A stretch of 64,000 bases of DNA from Cristatella mucedo (lineage: Eukaryota > Bryozoa > Phylactolaemata > Cristatellidae), in NCBI GenBank assembly GCA_009760855.2, contig WPIO01000097.1:1150001-1214000 (forward strand). The letters run 5' to 3'. Positions 33,710 to 46,959 of this stretch are shown piece after piece. Made by a program: the position numbers and the translations under genes. Within the stretch, counting starts at the first letter, position 1. Each line of letters begins with the position of its first letter. The notes beneath the pieces were generated by a model that did not search any database, was not told the origin of the DNA, and saw only the letters and a list, made by a program, of their open reading frames with translations.

Positions 33710-35330
33710 GTCATAGAGCACGTCGTCTTGATTCATGTAGCGCACCCTGACCTTGCCCTCGCAGCGGAAGCAGCAAAGATAGAGCCGCTTCTGGATGCTG
33801 GGTACCGGCTGCCCCACTGGCCTGGGTATTCGCGAGATACTGCGCGGTGGGCCTCCGCTGCCGCTGCCGCATCCACTGCCGCTGCTGGTGGGAATGCTGG
33901 CAGCCAGCTTGTATCCGGTGAAGTGCATCAAGTTGAGCACGGCTTCGCCAGAGCCGTAGGACACATCCGTGTCAGTGCTGCCCGACGACCACTCGCTGCA
34001 GTCACCCTCGCGGACATAAGCCGACACCTGACTCGGATCAATGTCGGACCCGATGCAGTGTGTCGTGCGCAGCTGCACGGGTTTTCAGGAAGCGCAGACC
34101 ACTCGGGCCGCACTCGTAAGTAGGTGTGAAGTTCGCCAACTCGTCACCATCACCTCTGCCACCTCTCTCGTAGATTACACCAAAGTAGACCATCTGCCGC
34201 TTGTCGAGGGCACCGGGCGGTATGGTGAGCGAGCAGGAACGGTCGGGCGTGAAGTAAAGGCAGCCGCCCGACTGGTCGAAATCGGCTATCGCAAAGCTGG
34301 GCGTGCAATAGACGGCTCCGACGGGCACGCCATTGCTACTGCCATTACTGCCGCCGGTCGAGCGAAGCCTCTCGAACTGGCTCACCAGCTTGGTGATCGA
34401 GTCCAGCGAACAGCCGATCTCGAGCCCTCCTGCGACCTCCTCGGGGATGTCATCTGCCGCTGCCGCTCCTCGACCATCGTCGCTGCCGCCGCCACGCAAT
34501 GTCCGGCGATGTAGCCTGTAGGCAGACCGCTGCTCATCGACGTCAACGTCGTCGTCGTCGTCGTCTGCCTCGCTGTCGGGCGGCGGCGCAGCAGACGAGC
34601 GCCCGAGACTATGCGGCAGCAGCTGCAGAGACTTGTGCGACGTCAGCGAGTACTGCGACGACGAGCGAACATCCGCCGCCGCCGAGGCTGCAGAGGCCAC
34701 CGAGCAGCCGCCGGCTGCGATGGAGTCGTCGCCGAAGGAGCTCATGCTGGACGCCAGGCCACTGTCAGCGCTAGCCCTCGAATGCCTCTGCTGCGCCAGT
34801 AGAGACATGGGCTGAAGCATTTCTCTGGCCGAACTTCGGCCTGCTCTCGTTTGGGACCAGTCATCACCAGTGAGCTGCTCCAGGGAGGCAGCGGTTCCCC
34901 CTTGAATTGCGTAAGCCGGCTGACACTGGTGGATGGAGCTGCGGTCGCGCCGACTGCATGCCACTGGAGCGCTGTAGCCCGGCGGCAGGGTGCTGGCCCC
35001 CGGCGCTGCGCAGCGAGGAGGCAGACACAGGGACACCTCCGGCACTGGGTAGCAAGGAGGCGCCCACAGGGACGCGGCTGCCGCAACGGAATGTTGCTGA
35101 GCCGGCTGCACTGCTGCAGCTGCCGGCGCCTCGGCTGTCGATGACTTCGAGCGTTGCAGAGGCTGCTCGGGCGTTCCTTTGACGTGAGAGTGGCTGCTGA
35201 GGACACCCGGTTCTGGTGAGGCATCTTCGAGGCTTTCTCCGATGACGGTGAGCATTACCGACTGCATGCGACGGCTCTGTGACGCTTTGGTGGTCCACAG
35301 ACTGCCGCCGGCTGTCTGCTCCAGGGGCAT
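33710..35330 (-). CDS. UNC5-like receptor, juxtamembrane + ZU5 exon (frameshifted)
   Basis: A large exon from GATGTAG (acceptor before 35330) to the donor GTAAGC (33709). The first 320 or so codons are low-complexity Ser/Ala/Gln-rich cytoplasmic sequence with an acidic Asp run near 34550-34565 and the motifs PLQRSK and SRASADSGLASSMSSF. Then the ZU5 domain begins: FDQSGGCLYFTPDRSCSLTI, PPGALDKRQMVYFGVIYERG and YECGPSGLRFLK. The frame then breaks. In the next frame PVQLRTTHCIGSD continues the domain, as in the UNC5 order CGPTGLLL.RPV.L...HC. The exon is 1621 nt, one more than a phase-0 exon allows, so one base in the TTTT run at 34082-34085 (+ strand) is surplus. It ends in the first UPA strands (KRLYLCCFRCEGKVRVRYMN, then QDDVLYD). 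ZU5 in UNC5 receptors mediates intramolecular and death-signalling contacts. Confidence 0.8.
34082..34085 (-). other. one-base frameshift in ZU5 exon
   Basis: On the coding strand the run is AAAA in CTGAAAACCCGTG. Reading CTG AAA CCC GTG would keep the ZU5 sequence LKPVQL in frame. It could be a sequencing or assembly error in a short homopolymer, a null allele, or pseudogenisation. The open downstream exons argue against old decay. Confidence 0.75.
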
Positions 35331-36040
35331 CTACATCGAAATTGTGCAGCTGCTTAAAAATCCACAAGGAAGCCGGTGCAGGAAGTTGCAATTTACCTAA
35401 AGCTACCTAGTGTGTCGAAAGCGAGGGGGGTGAGTGTGAACAAACATGCACAGCAAACGCTTCCTTGCTCTAGTCAATCACGCATGGATTGTTTGTAAGA
35501 TACCGAGCTTCAGGTCGAGAAATGTCCACCTCCTGTTTCCTAACCTGCAAACGCTTCAAGCATTCGATTGGTTAGCCAACACTCACTGTTAACATGTCTA
35601 CTTTGAAGTGCTCCATTGAACTGATTTTTTGCTATGACATTATGCACGATCGCTGGTTTCCAAACTCCAAAGGCCTTTCAGACCTTCAGAATTTGATTTC
35701 CTGCTTTGACAGATGGATGGGTATTCGTGGGGATCGTTGCTGTAGACGTGAGCACGTCTATGTTGGTGCTTCGGGGGGGGGGAGGGTGAGTCAGCCCACT
35801 GCATAGCTCTTGAAACAGGCTACTTCTTATCAACATTTATGCCTTCAATTTATTGAAAAGAGCTATTCTTATGTTTCACTTAAAATCCTTATGACCTAGT
35901 GGCAGCCAAGTCCTGCTATGCTGCCATCCAGCCTGGTCGGAATATGGTGCCACGAAACACTTAAGCTCACTGCTTGTGCTCATACATGCCGCTGCTGCTG
36001 TAAAAGAGGTGGCAGAAGGAGTTCCCCCATAGCTAAGAGC
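35331..36040. other. intron of UNC5-like gene
   Basis: Includes a G run near 35770. The acceptor of the ZU5 exon is preceded by a weak pyrimidine tract. An alternative acceptor (AAGCAG, about 35350) would start in a different frame. Nothing else was recognised. Confidence 0.5.
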
Positions 36041-36215
36041 CGTGATGGCACACTAGGTAAGGCGGTTGCTTTCACGACCTCGGTCCCGAGGTCGTGGGTT
36101 CGATTCCTGCAGTGGGCGATCCTTTATCGCCACTGCAAGCGGTGGTGATAGCCGTAAAGGCTCTTCTGTCGCTATACAAAAAGAGGCTGTTAAATCAGCT
36201 AGGATTTATTTATTT
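36041..36215 (+). mobile_element. SINE2, best copy
   Basis: A tRNA-derived SINE: AGCCGTGATGGCACACTAGG head, TAAGGCGGTTGC, a perfect CACGACCTCGG/CCGAGGTCGTG inverted repeat at about 36074-36097, the B-box-like GTGGGTTCGATTCC, a middle part, and the end AGAGGCTGTTAAATCAGC followed by ATTTATTTATTT. Other copies are at 36799 (+), 42205 (-), 43520 (-), 31190 (+), 8345 (+) and 1095 (-). It lies in the first cytoplasmic intron of the UNC5-like gene, antisense to it. Confidence 0.85.
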
Positions 36216-36606
36216 TCAAGAAATATTGCTAGTGACAATAAGACAAAGCCATCCTCAGGTTTTGAAATGCTGATACCAGCAGTTGTACAAGATATATTTT
36301 CTGCAGCAACTCCAGGCATCACCGAACGAGTGCTGGTGGCTGGTGGTGCTAAGTCCTGCCTTAAAGGTGAACAAATATGGACAAAACAAGTGATTCTAAC
36401 TGCTGCCGTTAAGCTGCCTGCTCTTGCTGCTATTGGCAGCATCTAGAGATCTGAATCTGAGATAGTAACATATGAAAGCAGACATCAAAGGAATGAAGAG
36501 AGTCAGGGAGCACGAGCACTGAGAGTCAGTTTCCTCTCAATTTAGTCTTGAATCCACCTCCAATATTCACTTTTTCACCACTGGTTTGATGTTCAGACTC
36601 AAGTGC

Positions 36607-36610
36607 ATGT

Positions 36611-36667
<57 letters not shown>

Positions 36668-36672
36668 TGTGT
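36607..36672. repeat. (GT)n microsatellite
   Basis: A long GT run with ATGTGT edges, intronic in the UNC5-like gene. In the transcript sense it reads (CA)n. Confidence 0.95.
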
Positions 36673-36798
36673 GTGCACATATATGTAGTATCTGTTCATT
36701 CATAGCTTCAAATTAGCAATATTCTCTCACCTAACATTAGTTAAAAGGCACCATTAAAAAAAATTGTATGGGATGCTTTTACAGGCTGACACGTAGCT

Positions 36799-36945
36799 GA
36801 GCCGTGATGGGGCATAAGGGAAGACGATTACTCTTCGCGACCTCGGTTCCGAGGTCGTGCAACCAGCTGCGATAGCTGTAAAGGCTCTTCTATTGGTATA
36901 CAAAACAGGCTGCTAAATCAGCTAGTATTATTTTATTTATTGCTT
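36799..36945 (+). mobile_element. SINE2 copy, internally deleted
   Basis: Has AGCCGTGATGG, GCGACCTCGGTTCCGAGGTCGTGC and the end TAAAGGCTCTTCTATTGG...CAGGCTGCTAAATCAGC, but the B-box and part of the middle are missing. It has therefore lost its internal promoter. Confidence 0.75.
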
Positions 36946-36949
36946 CGAT

Positions 36950-38422
<1,473 letters not shown>

Positions 38423-38541
38423 TCTCGTGCCAGGTCCAATCAGTTTACACGTGACCAAACCACATCGTCACTGCACTCGACAGCTGCCTGCATGCAAGAT
38501 GGCAGCAAGCGAAGGGTCAGCGTTGCAGCAGTCTCACGTAC

Positions 38542-38788
38542 CACACAGGCTTCCTCGTGTGACTGAGCCGCCTGGTGCTTGAGTTTAATGTGGCGATGAT
38601 AGAGCAGCACGGAGACTGCGATCACGATAGTGAGCAGCAGAAGCCCACCGACAGCAGCACCAATGCCAATGCCAATGCCAATGGCCCCGGCTGCTTGTGT
38701 GCTGACTTCCTCTCCAGAGCTTTTATTTAGCTTGAGCCACAGCGTCGATGACTCCTCCATCATGACGTATGATAAGCTTGTGCTCATC
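38542..38788 (-). CDS. UNC5-like receptor, transmembrane exon
   Basis: Acceptor TTTGCAG (38795-38789) and donor GTACGT (38541), ending in phase 0. It reads MEESSTLWLKLNKSSGEEVS, then a Gly/Ile-rich membrane span AAGAIGIGIGIGAAVGGLLL continuing LTIVIAVSVLLYH, then a basic stop-transfer RHIKLKHQ and QSHEEACV. A single-pass type I segment with the cytoplasmic side towards the ZU5 exon is the arrangement of UNC5 netrin receptors. The GIGIGIG part is coded by a short repeat. The exon enters with one base of a split codon, and the preceding ectodomain exon (Ig or TSP1 in UNC5) was not found in the window. Confidence 0.75.
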
Positions 38789-38799
38789 CTGCAAACTAG

Positions 38800-39580
38800 A
38801 CCGGCTGACGTCCCGGATTTGCTTTCAAGGCACTTTCACACCTCACATGCTCATTCACTGCTCAGATGCAGCACGTGGGCACTCGCCCTACCACTAAACA
38901 GCTCATGCTGCACTTCACCAAACCTCGAGCAGTAGGAAACTTACCACCATCTACTCAACCTGTCACACATCTCACAATATCGGTTCGATCGCCAGAAAAA
39001 AAACATACAGAAAGGGCTTCTGGTACCAGATTGTAGCTTAGCGGTGCACTGGTGAATGCAGCTCACCTCGGTTTTGTTCGGTTTCAGGTTTATAGAGCAG
39101 CTGGATGTCGCTTGACATTCATTGGAGCACTACCAGTGCAGTTTCAGTGGGAGACGACCACGATGCGACCGTCGCTGTGACCGACTAAAACGTAGTGGCA
39201 ATACTCGCTTGAGCTACTTGTCCCTAAACAGTAGGCATGCTAAAAGTGAACTTCCAAGCATCAATGCCGGAGCCTGACAGCTCTGTCCTGCTTGGCAATC
39301 CCGAGGCGAGCTAACTATGAATGCTCATGGGTTTATTTAGCAGACAGTTTAAGGGTACACAAAGTGATACTAATGCATGTCGCTTTACGAAGCATCCCAT
39401 CTAGGGGCTGCTCACGAGACTGGCGCAGTCCCTTGTGCTATTGCTGGTGGCGAGTTTTCGGCTGGGAGCATTTATGCATCTCGCAGTGTGCAGTATGCAG
39501 TATGGGCATACGGCGCACTTCGAGATGCACAGATGCAAGATCTGATCGGTGCCCTGCTGGCATGTCTCACTTTATGCACC
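38800..39580. other. upstream of transmembrane exon, nothing recognised
   Basis: No Ig, TSP1 or fibronectin-type pattern could be made out on the - strand here. Confidence 0.4.
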
Positions 39581-39584
39581 CACA

Positions 39585-40015
39585 GTCTTTTCGGAATCCA
39601 ACAGTCTAGAAATACCTCGTACAAACCTTAAATCCTTTGGAGACCGTGCATTTAGCTCGTATGCTCCCACAGCCTGGAACTCCCTCCCGACCTGCATCAG
39701 AACATCCCCTGACCTGACCACATTTAAAAGAAACTTAAAAACATACCTATTTAGGACAGCATTTAGTGGGTCCTTGTGATTCGTCCTCGATGTGCTTATG
39801 CGTGCTGACACTGTGCATGCTGCCACTAACCACATTTGCATGCTGACCCTGTGCATGTCACCCCTAACCATGTTATTCATTTTGTTTGTTTTTCAAGCAT
39901 GATTTTACTTACTATTCTATTGCGTATCACTTTGCAGCAAATGTAAAGCGCCTAGAAAGAGATTAAGTTCTCTGAGGGCGCTTTATCAAGTGCAATATTA
40001 TTATTATTATTATTA
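39585..40015 (+). mobile_element. L2 3' fragment with tail
   Basis: The + strand frame 39549-39779 reads SESNSLEIPRTNLKSFGDRA, then FSSYAPTAWNSLPTCIRTSP to TAFSGSL. It is followed by the 3' UTR, the intact GCGCC/GGCGC stem-loop and an ATT repeat ending near 40015. The truncation point near 39585 is sharp. Confidence 0.9.
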
Positions 40016-40019
40016 CAGT

Positions 40020-42200
40020 CCGATCCAACTCGTCCGCATGTGAAGCGGCAGAGAGGAAGAAGCAGGGCAGAGAGAAAGAGTGAGGAGCCGTAGAAGACAG
40101 AAGGTACCATATCCTTGGCGCACGAATAGATGCACAGAGAGACAGAGAAGACCGAGGAAACCAAGAACGAGAGTAAAATGAAGAGGCTGGAGAATGAAGA
40201 TGCCCGGTTTGCAGGGCAACTAATGGAGGGCCCTTTGCATCCCGGCCCCATCCATGAAAGCAAAATGGCACATTGTGCCCATGTTAGCATAAGTGGTGGT
40301 CGGCAAGGATCTGAGCTAACACACCGAGAAGGCAGGAGAGTCCCAACCGTTCGAAGGGAGGTGCTCCGAATGATCAAAATCCATTGCCGTCCTTCATCTG
40401 CCGACAGGCAAGTGTTGATCCAGCTGCAGTCTCTTTGCAAGGCCGTTCCTCCACTCGAAGCAACGACTACGTGTGGTGCATTCAATAGTAGCAATCGGCT
40501 GGTCATTAGCCGGCACTTGGCAGTTTGGCCGGTGAGCTGCCAGAAAGCCTTGAGTGCTGACAAAAATCGAAGAACAGATGCAGAGAAAGCAGAAGCAGCT
40601 CGCTTCTTCTGCACACTGCCACTGAACCAGTGATTCTGGCTAAACCTCGGATCACGGTGCTGGACAGCTGGCTGGAAAGTGCTGGCAAGAGCCGAAGCTT
40701 CCTGCTCTCAGTCCAGCTGGCCGGACGGTGTAGGCCAGATGCAAAGGCTACGTGGTGCATTGATTCAAAGGTTTTCAGGATTCAGTCTTGCTCATTAGGA
40801 GCTGGAATGCACTAGGCACCGACTCCATCACCGAGAGAGTCGCCAAGGCCCAGCAGTCTCGTGCGACCACCACGGCACACGAGTCAACTTGCCCGGGCTC
40901 CCAGGTCGGCAGCAATGCATACGTAGAAAGAAGAAAAAACGCGGCCGAAACGCCGTGATCTGCAGATCCGCAGATCCGCAAGGGTGAAGCCAGGATTTTC
41001 ATCGAGGTGGACAATGACGGCAAAATGTTTCTGCAAGGGGCAAGACCCAATAGATTTTCATGTAAACTAGCTAGGTTAAACTAGAGGCTAGCTGCAGCGT
41101 AAAATCGCAGCATTCATTCTCGACACGAACTCGACGGTCGCTCATCGACTGGAGTTAAGACATAATTTCGTCGTTGGTGCTGGTTGAATGGGGGCTAGGG
41201 AATATGGGGCGGCCCAGGTAGATGCTCCGCTGTAGGGGGTGGGGGAAATGCCCCCTGCTGCCTTCCGACTCTTCAGCCATTCATCCCAGCGCCAGCAGAG
41301 CCAGGGCTGGGCCTACCGATTCACACGACGATGCATGCCGGGACTGGACAGCATAATCGACGGAGCTTCGTCGGCAACGGTTGCATGCAAACGAATGCAG
41401 ACCTCCATTAGTTTCCTCGGTGGGATGTCATCCACTCTTCCTGGATTCCTGCTCGGATTGCCTGTGTCAGGAGCCGTAGGCTTGAGGTTTCAGCAGCACG
41501 AAATAAGGTTGGGATTGGCATCTGTGTGGCCTGGCAAGCAGCATAAGCGACCATAGGGCAGTTCGTTGGCTCAGGATGCCGGCCGTCTTTCCCTCTAGCC
41601 GAGTGTGCAACCGGCCGCTTGGTCGAGAGTGGAAAGCCGGGCAAGCAAAACTGCACTGCGTGTCCCAGCAGCAGCAGCAGACACAGCAGGCTTTATGCCA
41701 TGCGGTCCGAGCGGTTGCTGTTTGCTCGAACCCTATAATACAATAGCCACGAGAGCTTCTGCTAATCAATGACAACAGGCCACGGACAAGAGCCATCCCG
41801 GCAAACAAGACAAACAAGGAGCAATGAGTTCACAGGTGAAATGAAGGGGAGGGGCAGTGTAGGCCTGGTCCCCTTCGACCAACCTTATAGTTGTGCCGAG
41901 CCAGGCACTCACCCAGATTTCGTGTAATTGTTTGCCTGCATCTAGTTCAAGGCACGGCCTCTCATTGGCTGAATCATGGCTGCACTGCTGTACTCGAGGC
42001 ACTAAAAGTACCGGCAGCATTTGGTGTTTACAAGTTGAGACTCGCGTGGCCCAAAAAAGGTGCTGCCAGTCATGGAATCTCTCCTCCGAGCTCATCAGTC
42101 ATCCACAAATCGACTAGACAAGATAATGCATGAAACTGAGCTGCACCTCCGACAATTAGAGAGTGCCGACGATGAAGCATGCATTGAAGGAGGCAGATAC
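40020..42200. other. no gene confidently called
   Basis: Both strands have open frames of 80-220 codons with no domain. The longest is 39952-40614 (-), partly inside the LINE tail. A good acceptor-like CTTGCCCCTTGCAG on the - strand near 41030 precedes KHFAVIVHLDENPGFTLADL, which could be an ectodomain exon of the UNC5-like gene, but no donor or homology confirms it. Confidence 0.35.
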
Positions 42201-42204
42201 AAGC

Positions 42205-42345
42205 TCATTTAACAACCTCATTTGTATAGAAGCATAAGAGCCTTTATGGCTATCACCACTGCTTGCAGTTGGCAATCAAGGATCGCTCACTGCTGGATTC
42301 GAACCAACGACCTTGGTCGTCAAGAGCAAGCACCTTGCCACGGTC
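42205..42345 (-). mobile_element. SINE2 copy
   Basis: On the - strand it runs from GACCAAGGTCGTTGGTTCGAAT through CAGCAGTGAGCGATCCTTGA to TAAAGGCTCTTATGC, ending AATGAGGTTGTTAAATGAGC. Truncated at the tRNA head. Confidence 0.75.
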
Positions 42346-42349
42346 ACAG

Positions 42350-43515
42350 GATACAGAATGTCGCACAATCAGACACTCCACAAGAAAAGCAGCAGCACAG
42401 CCAGTAAATGCAACTTGTAGAAATGAGGGAGTGTACGAAAAATTGAAATATTAATCGCTACCATTCGTTAACTTCAAGGTTGCATGTTTTCTATTTGGGC
42501 TTCATCACTATAGCTGCATTTAAGCTAGTATGTAGATGCTGTCAGTTCCACTCGTCTGCACGATCTCAATGGGGTCACGATTAGAGGCACTTGCACTAAC
42601 GTCAGGAGGCACTCCTAGTACGAACAATCAATCAGGCACTATGCCTCAGCCAGGCCACAGCTTATTTACGTAGAAGTCTCCAGTTCGTCGTCGTGACTGC
42701 CTGCAAATGACTCGTAGCCCAGCAGCCTATGACAGCTGCAAGCACACGGAGCCCACAGCAGGGGTCGAAGGGTCGAGGGCCGCAGGGGTCGAAGCGCCCA
42801 TGGGTTGTCAAAGCAAGCCACTGGGTGCTGCTTTCGGTCTTCGTTTGCACGTGCACACACGCTTGAGGTCACGCCACACTTAAACGGTTAACATTCCAAC
42901 GAGCCCACTACAGTCGTGTCAGCTGTGGTAGGTCGCATGTAGGTGATCCGAACCAAGGCAGCTGCTCTGCAGGCTGACACCTCACGGCAGCCACTGGCAC
43001 GAGGACTTGGGCAAGGACCTAAAGAACAATCATCTGCAGTCCAATACAGCGACTACGGGTTGGTTGAAGCTCACCAGTGCATGCAGGTTTGTCAGATCGA
43101 TGACAGTTAGCCAATGCTAGCGGAGGCTACCGGTTTGTCTCATCAAAGTCAAACTGGCTGCCCTGTCGCACCGCCTGGTTGTGTGAGCTGAAGCCACGTA
43201 GCCAGACTCGGTCACTTCCCCATGCGACTGCTTTTCTTTGGCTGTGGCAATCCGCTGGAGGGGGCTATTGTAAGGCTCGCGAATGTCGACTCTGGGCTTT
43301 TCCCAGCAGCTAAAAGAGGCGAGCACGAGGAAGTTTACACAGGTACACTTCCGGCACAGCCTGGGGCTGGCCGATGTCTCTCGGAGATAGGAAGCCAAAC
43401 CGAAGCAGGGAGCCGCACGGCTAAGTCGGACTCAAGTCAAAAAGAAAAAGTTACTATTTTCCCGAATGAGCTGTTGGAACGTGCTCGTCGTCGTAGGTTT
43501 TAAGAGAAATATGCT
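42350..43515. other. no gene confidently called
   Basis: Frames at 42662-42872 (-) and 43117-43503 (both strands) have no domain. A near-duplicate GCAGGGGTCGAAG occurs twice at about 42757 and 42783. Confidence 0.35.
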
Positions 43516-43519
43516 CCTT

Positions 43520-43701
43520 AAATAAATAAATAAATCCTAGCTGATTAAACAGCCTCTTTTTGTATAGCGACAGAAGAGCCTTTACGGCTATCACTACCGC
43601 TTGCAGTGGCGATAAAGGATCGCCCACCGCAGGAATCGAACTCACGACCTCGGAACCGAGGTCGTAAAAGCAACCACCTTACCTAGTGTGCCATCACAGC
43701 T
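43520..43701 (-). mobile_element. SINE2 copy, nearly full length
   Basis: The reverse complement carries AGCTGTGATGGCACACTAGG, TAAGGTGGTTGC, ACGACCTCGGTTCCGAGGTCGT, the box-B-like GAGTTCGATTCC, the middle and AAAAGAGGCTGTTTAATCAGC, then (ATTT)n. It is closely similar to the 36041 copy, so this family was active relatively recently. Confidence 0.85.
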
Positions 43702-44198
43702 CCTTCCTTGTCACGGCCAATGAGATTCGATTCGGGCAAAGAGTAGAGATAATCATCGAGAGAGATCACTATCGAGCAAAGAGTAGAGATACAACAGCCT
43801 TGTCACAGTAGTGGCAGAAGAGCTTCGAGCTACGCTCAGTCGGCCCGGGCAGCTTCTGTAATAGAAGGTTGCCAGGCAATCCGAACTTGCTTGAACGACC
43901 CGAGTAGCTGAGTTCGAGCATCTTGTGACCGGGCTGCCTGCCACCCAGTGCGTTCTGGAGTAGTGGTTCTCGCGTCGTTTAACAGCGCCCTCTGGCGGCA
44001 GCTGCCGGCAGGCGAAAAGCCCCCTAACCGGTGCTTCGTGCCGTCGGTCGCCAGCTTCTTTGATCAACGGCTCGTGCTCCGAGTTTAGCTAGTCGACGTC
44101 GCGATGCCACCGTTCGGCTAGAGCCGCTCGTGCCCAGGGCGGCGAGTCCCCTGAATTAGGGACGGTCGGCGAGCTGCGACACCATTCGACCAACCCTA

Positions 44199-44422
<224 letters not shown>

Positions 44423-44424
44423 CA

Positions 44425-46955
44425 ATTTAGCGACCGTGGATAATGACCTCAGAACTCGATCGGCTTCGATCGAACGCCCACCTGCCGCCGGACCGTCGGG
44501 CGGAGAGATCGGCTAAAGGCGTGCGGAGAACTATCCGAGGCATTCGGCCGGCGCTAGCCCCCTCGTGCGGAAAGCCCTGCGAATGCGGCTGAACTGACAG
44601 CCGACAGCTAACTGACAGCCGCATTCGCAGAGTTCATCAACAGCTTGATCGTCGCGAGCTTGCTGCGATGCCGGCCACGGCCAGCCCTCGCCGAGCCGCC
44701 CGATCTTTCCCATTCGCCTCCTCCGCATTGGTCCGCTTCGACTGATAAATGAGCTACCGGGCGTTGGGGGCCGACGGGCGATTCTGCTGGGGTGGCTGCT
44801 GCTGCAGCAGATGGGCCACCATCGCCCTCGAGCCCTTAAAATTATCCGAGCACCCCCTCCCGCCCCCGGCACCTGCACTACGGCCAGTTGCCTCCGGGGG
44901 GGGGGGGGTCGCTCAACGATCGCTAAAGCTGCCCGCGTGCAGCAATCGCCGAGGCCTCGACTGCACGACGGTGCCTCCGGCGCCGCGGCAGACTCGGCGA
45001 GCGCAGGCGCTCGAGTTGCACGACAAAAGGGCAGAATCTTCACTGGGTCACAGGTAACGCGAGCCCGCACCTGGCTTACGCAGCGACGAGGTTCGCACGA
45101 CGCGATCTCGCCTGCATAGCGACTCACCGGCTGCCTGTCGTACCGAGTGCGAGCGGGGTCGAAAGGCGGCGGCCGAGCCGGCTGGCCACTAGCTACTAGC
45201 CGCCTTAGCGCATGATGCAGGTAGACTGACCACTTGAGCAGCCCCGTTTAGCGCAAGCGAGGCAGGCTATTGTTCAGGTGGCACGAGCCCGGCGGGCTGC
45301 GATGAGTCATGCGTACGTAGACTGGCCACACCCATTGCGTCGCCTCTTGTCTCTTGGTTACCGTCGGCCGGCGAGCGAGCCCTGCCGGTCGCCGAGCGGT
45401 TGCCCGGTGGCGATAGACGGTGATGAGTCATCGCGGCGGCGAGGCGCTCTGGCGGTCATCCCACGGAAGATGCAGCTCTGCTCGCGGCACAGCCGCATGG
45501 AAAAGCATCCGCCGTTGGCGAGAGTCCTGCTGAATTTTAAGGGACTCGGGAGTCGGAGATCGGAGACTGTGGGATCGTAGACAGGATCGCGCGAGCGATG
45601 ACTTTCAGCGGCGACATCACTCTTCGTACTCGCATGCTGCGACGACCCGGTGATGACTCGCGGGTGACTGTACGCTGTACAGATTTGCACGAGGATTCTC
45701 TCTCGCCGATCTCCAAACGCACCAAGCAGCAAGCCTCGTTTCTTCCTTATCCTGGTGCCCTCCGGTGGCCAGCGAGCGAAGCAAACGCCGAAAGCGAAGC
45801 GAAAGCAGTGCCGCCGCCGCCGAAGAGGCGTCGGCGGGACGAGCTGGGAGAGACACGAGCGGCCGCCTCCTAGAGCGACGAGCTGTCGAGCAGTCGGGGA
45901 GAGCGGACAGGGAGCGAGCAGGGAGCGAGTCGGAGCCCTGTTTGCACCGGGTGAAATGCCAGCGGTCACAGAGAACGAGGCCAGAACCTGCTGCGAAGAG
46001 CGCGTGCGAGCGAAGCGCCCGCATCGTGGTGGCCTAACGCGTCGAGGCGTTCCGTTTCTGTCTCGTCTCTGGCCCAAGCTCGGCAGCCGCGGTGGCCGAT
46101 GTCCGGGGCGCTCGAATTTCGGCACCGATGGGGCTACGCACCGACCTCGACTAGGGATGCGGTATGGTCAAGGCGGTAAGTGCAAAATGAACTCGTGAGA
46201 CAAGTTCTTCAGCTCCTACAAAAGCATCTATTGTAGCATTTGTCGTTTTTTAACTTATCGCTTTGACTTTCAATTTAGCTCTTGGACGACGGTAGAAAAG
46301 CCAGACGCTCTGCTCTGGAGGGGAACGCCAACTGTAAACCTCGTTCGATACTTCAAAAAAGTTTGTAACCCCATTTTGTGAGTCGGTAGCTGAGCATCGA
46401 ATGCATCGTAGCGCCACTTTGCAGGTCATTTACGCCTGCCTGCCCATAAATTAACCCCGCCCTCTGCCCCGCCCCTGCCCCGCTCCCGCCTCGCCCCCTA
46501 CAAACACTAGTAATGCGATCGTCGCCTTGAGAAATATTATCGCTTCGCTCTGCAGAAGGGCCCTGACCGTGCACTCACGAAGGCGAGCCGTTCTTGAGCC
46601 CTTTACGGCCCCCTTAAAAAGCGGTTTCCCCTCTGCAGAAATGCCACGAATTTGCACGACGGATGCTGACCACCAGAGAAACCTCTGGACTCGTAAAGTC
46701 TAGTCGCCACGCTAGGGCTTTCGGGTAGGCCAAAGGCTCAATAAGTCGCAGCTCATCTGGTCTCTCTGCAGTCCCGAGCTAGAACAATTTTTTTACTTTA
46801 CCAAGAACGACATCGCTGGAATTTTTATCAATGCATCCTTAAACAACTTACTACGGTCAGTAGCCGCGGGTCGTCGCTGGTGAGAAGGTTACAGAGCTGC
46901 TTGAAAGAAAGCTTTGCTAGCGCCTCCTCACTCGTAGGATTCCTGAAGGCTCTCG
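44425..46955. other. CpG-rich region, possible promoter/first exon
   Basis: GC- and CpG-rich from about 44450 to 46150, with a G run at 44888-44898. Long frames on both strands are expected from composition. The most protein-like is 45598-45873 (+, 91 codons), which contains DSLSPISKRTKQQ and the NLS-like PPPPKRRRRDE, but it has no family match I can name. An AT-richer flank follows 46150. Confidence 0.35.
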
Positions 46956-46959
46956 TTCC

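Noticed and set aside
39952-40614. 220-codon - strand frame with a hydrophobic stretch
   Set aside because: Its C-terminal end is the LINE tail and poly-Asn/Ile comes from (AAT)n. The rest has no domain.
40130-40633. 167-codon + strand frame beginning MHRETEKTEETK
   Set aside because: Glu/Lys bias comes from GA-rich sequence; no homology pattern or splice signal.
40960-41040. Possible ectodomain exon (KHFAVIVHLDENPGFTLADL) on the - strand
   Set aside because: Good acceptor only; no donor, no Ig/TSP1 pattern.
41850-41960. Ig-like LHFTCELIAP on the - strand near a GTGAGT donor
   Set aside because: Single Cys, no Trp or Tyr-x-Cys partner, and the frame around the donor is inconsistent.
44531-46198. 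Long frames on both strands of the CpG-rich region
   Set aside because: GC-rich sequence is stop-poor; frames overlap on both strands with Arg/Pro/Ala bias.
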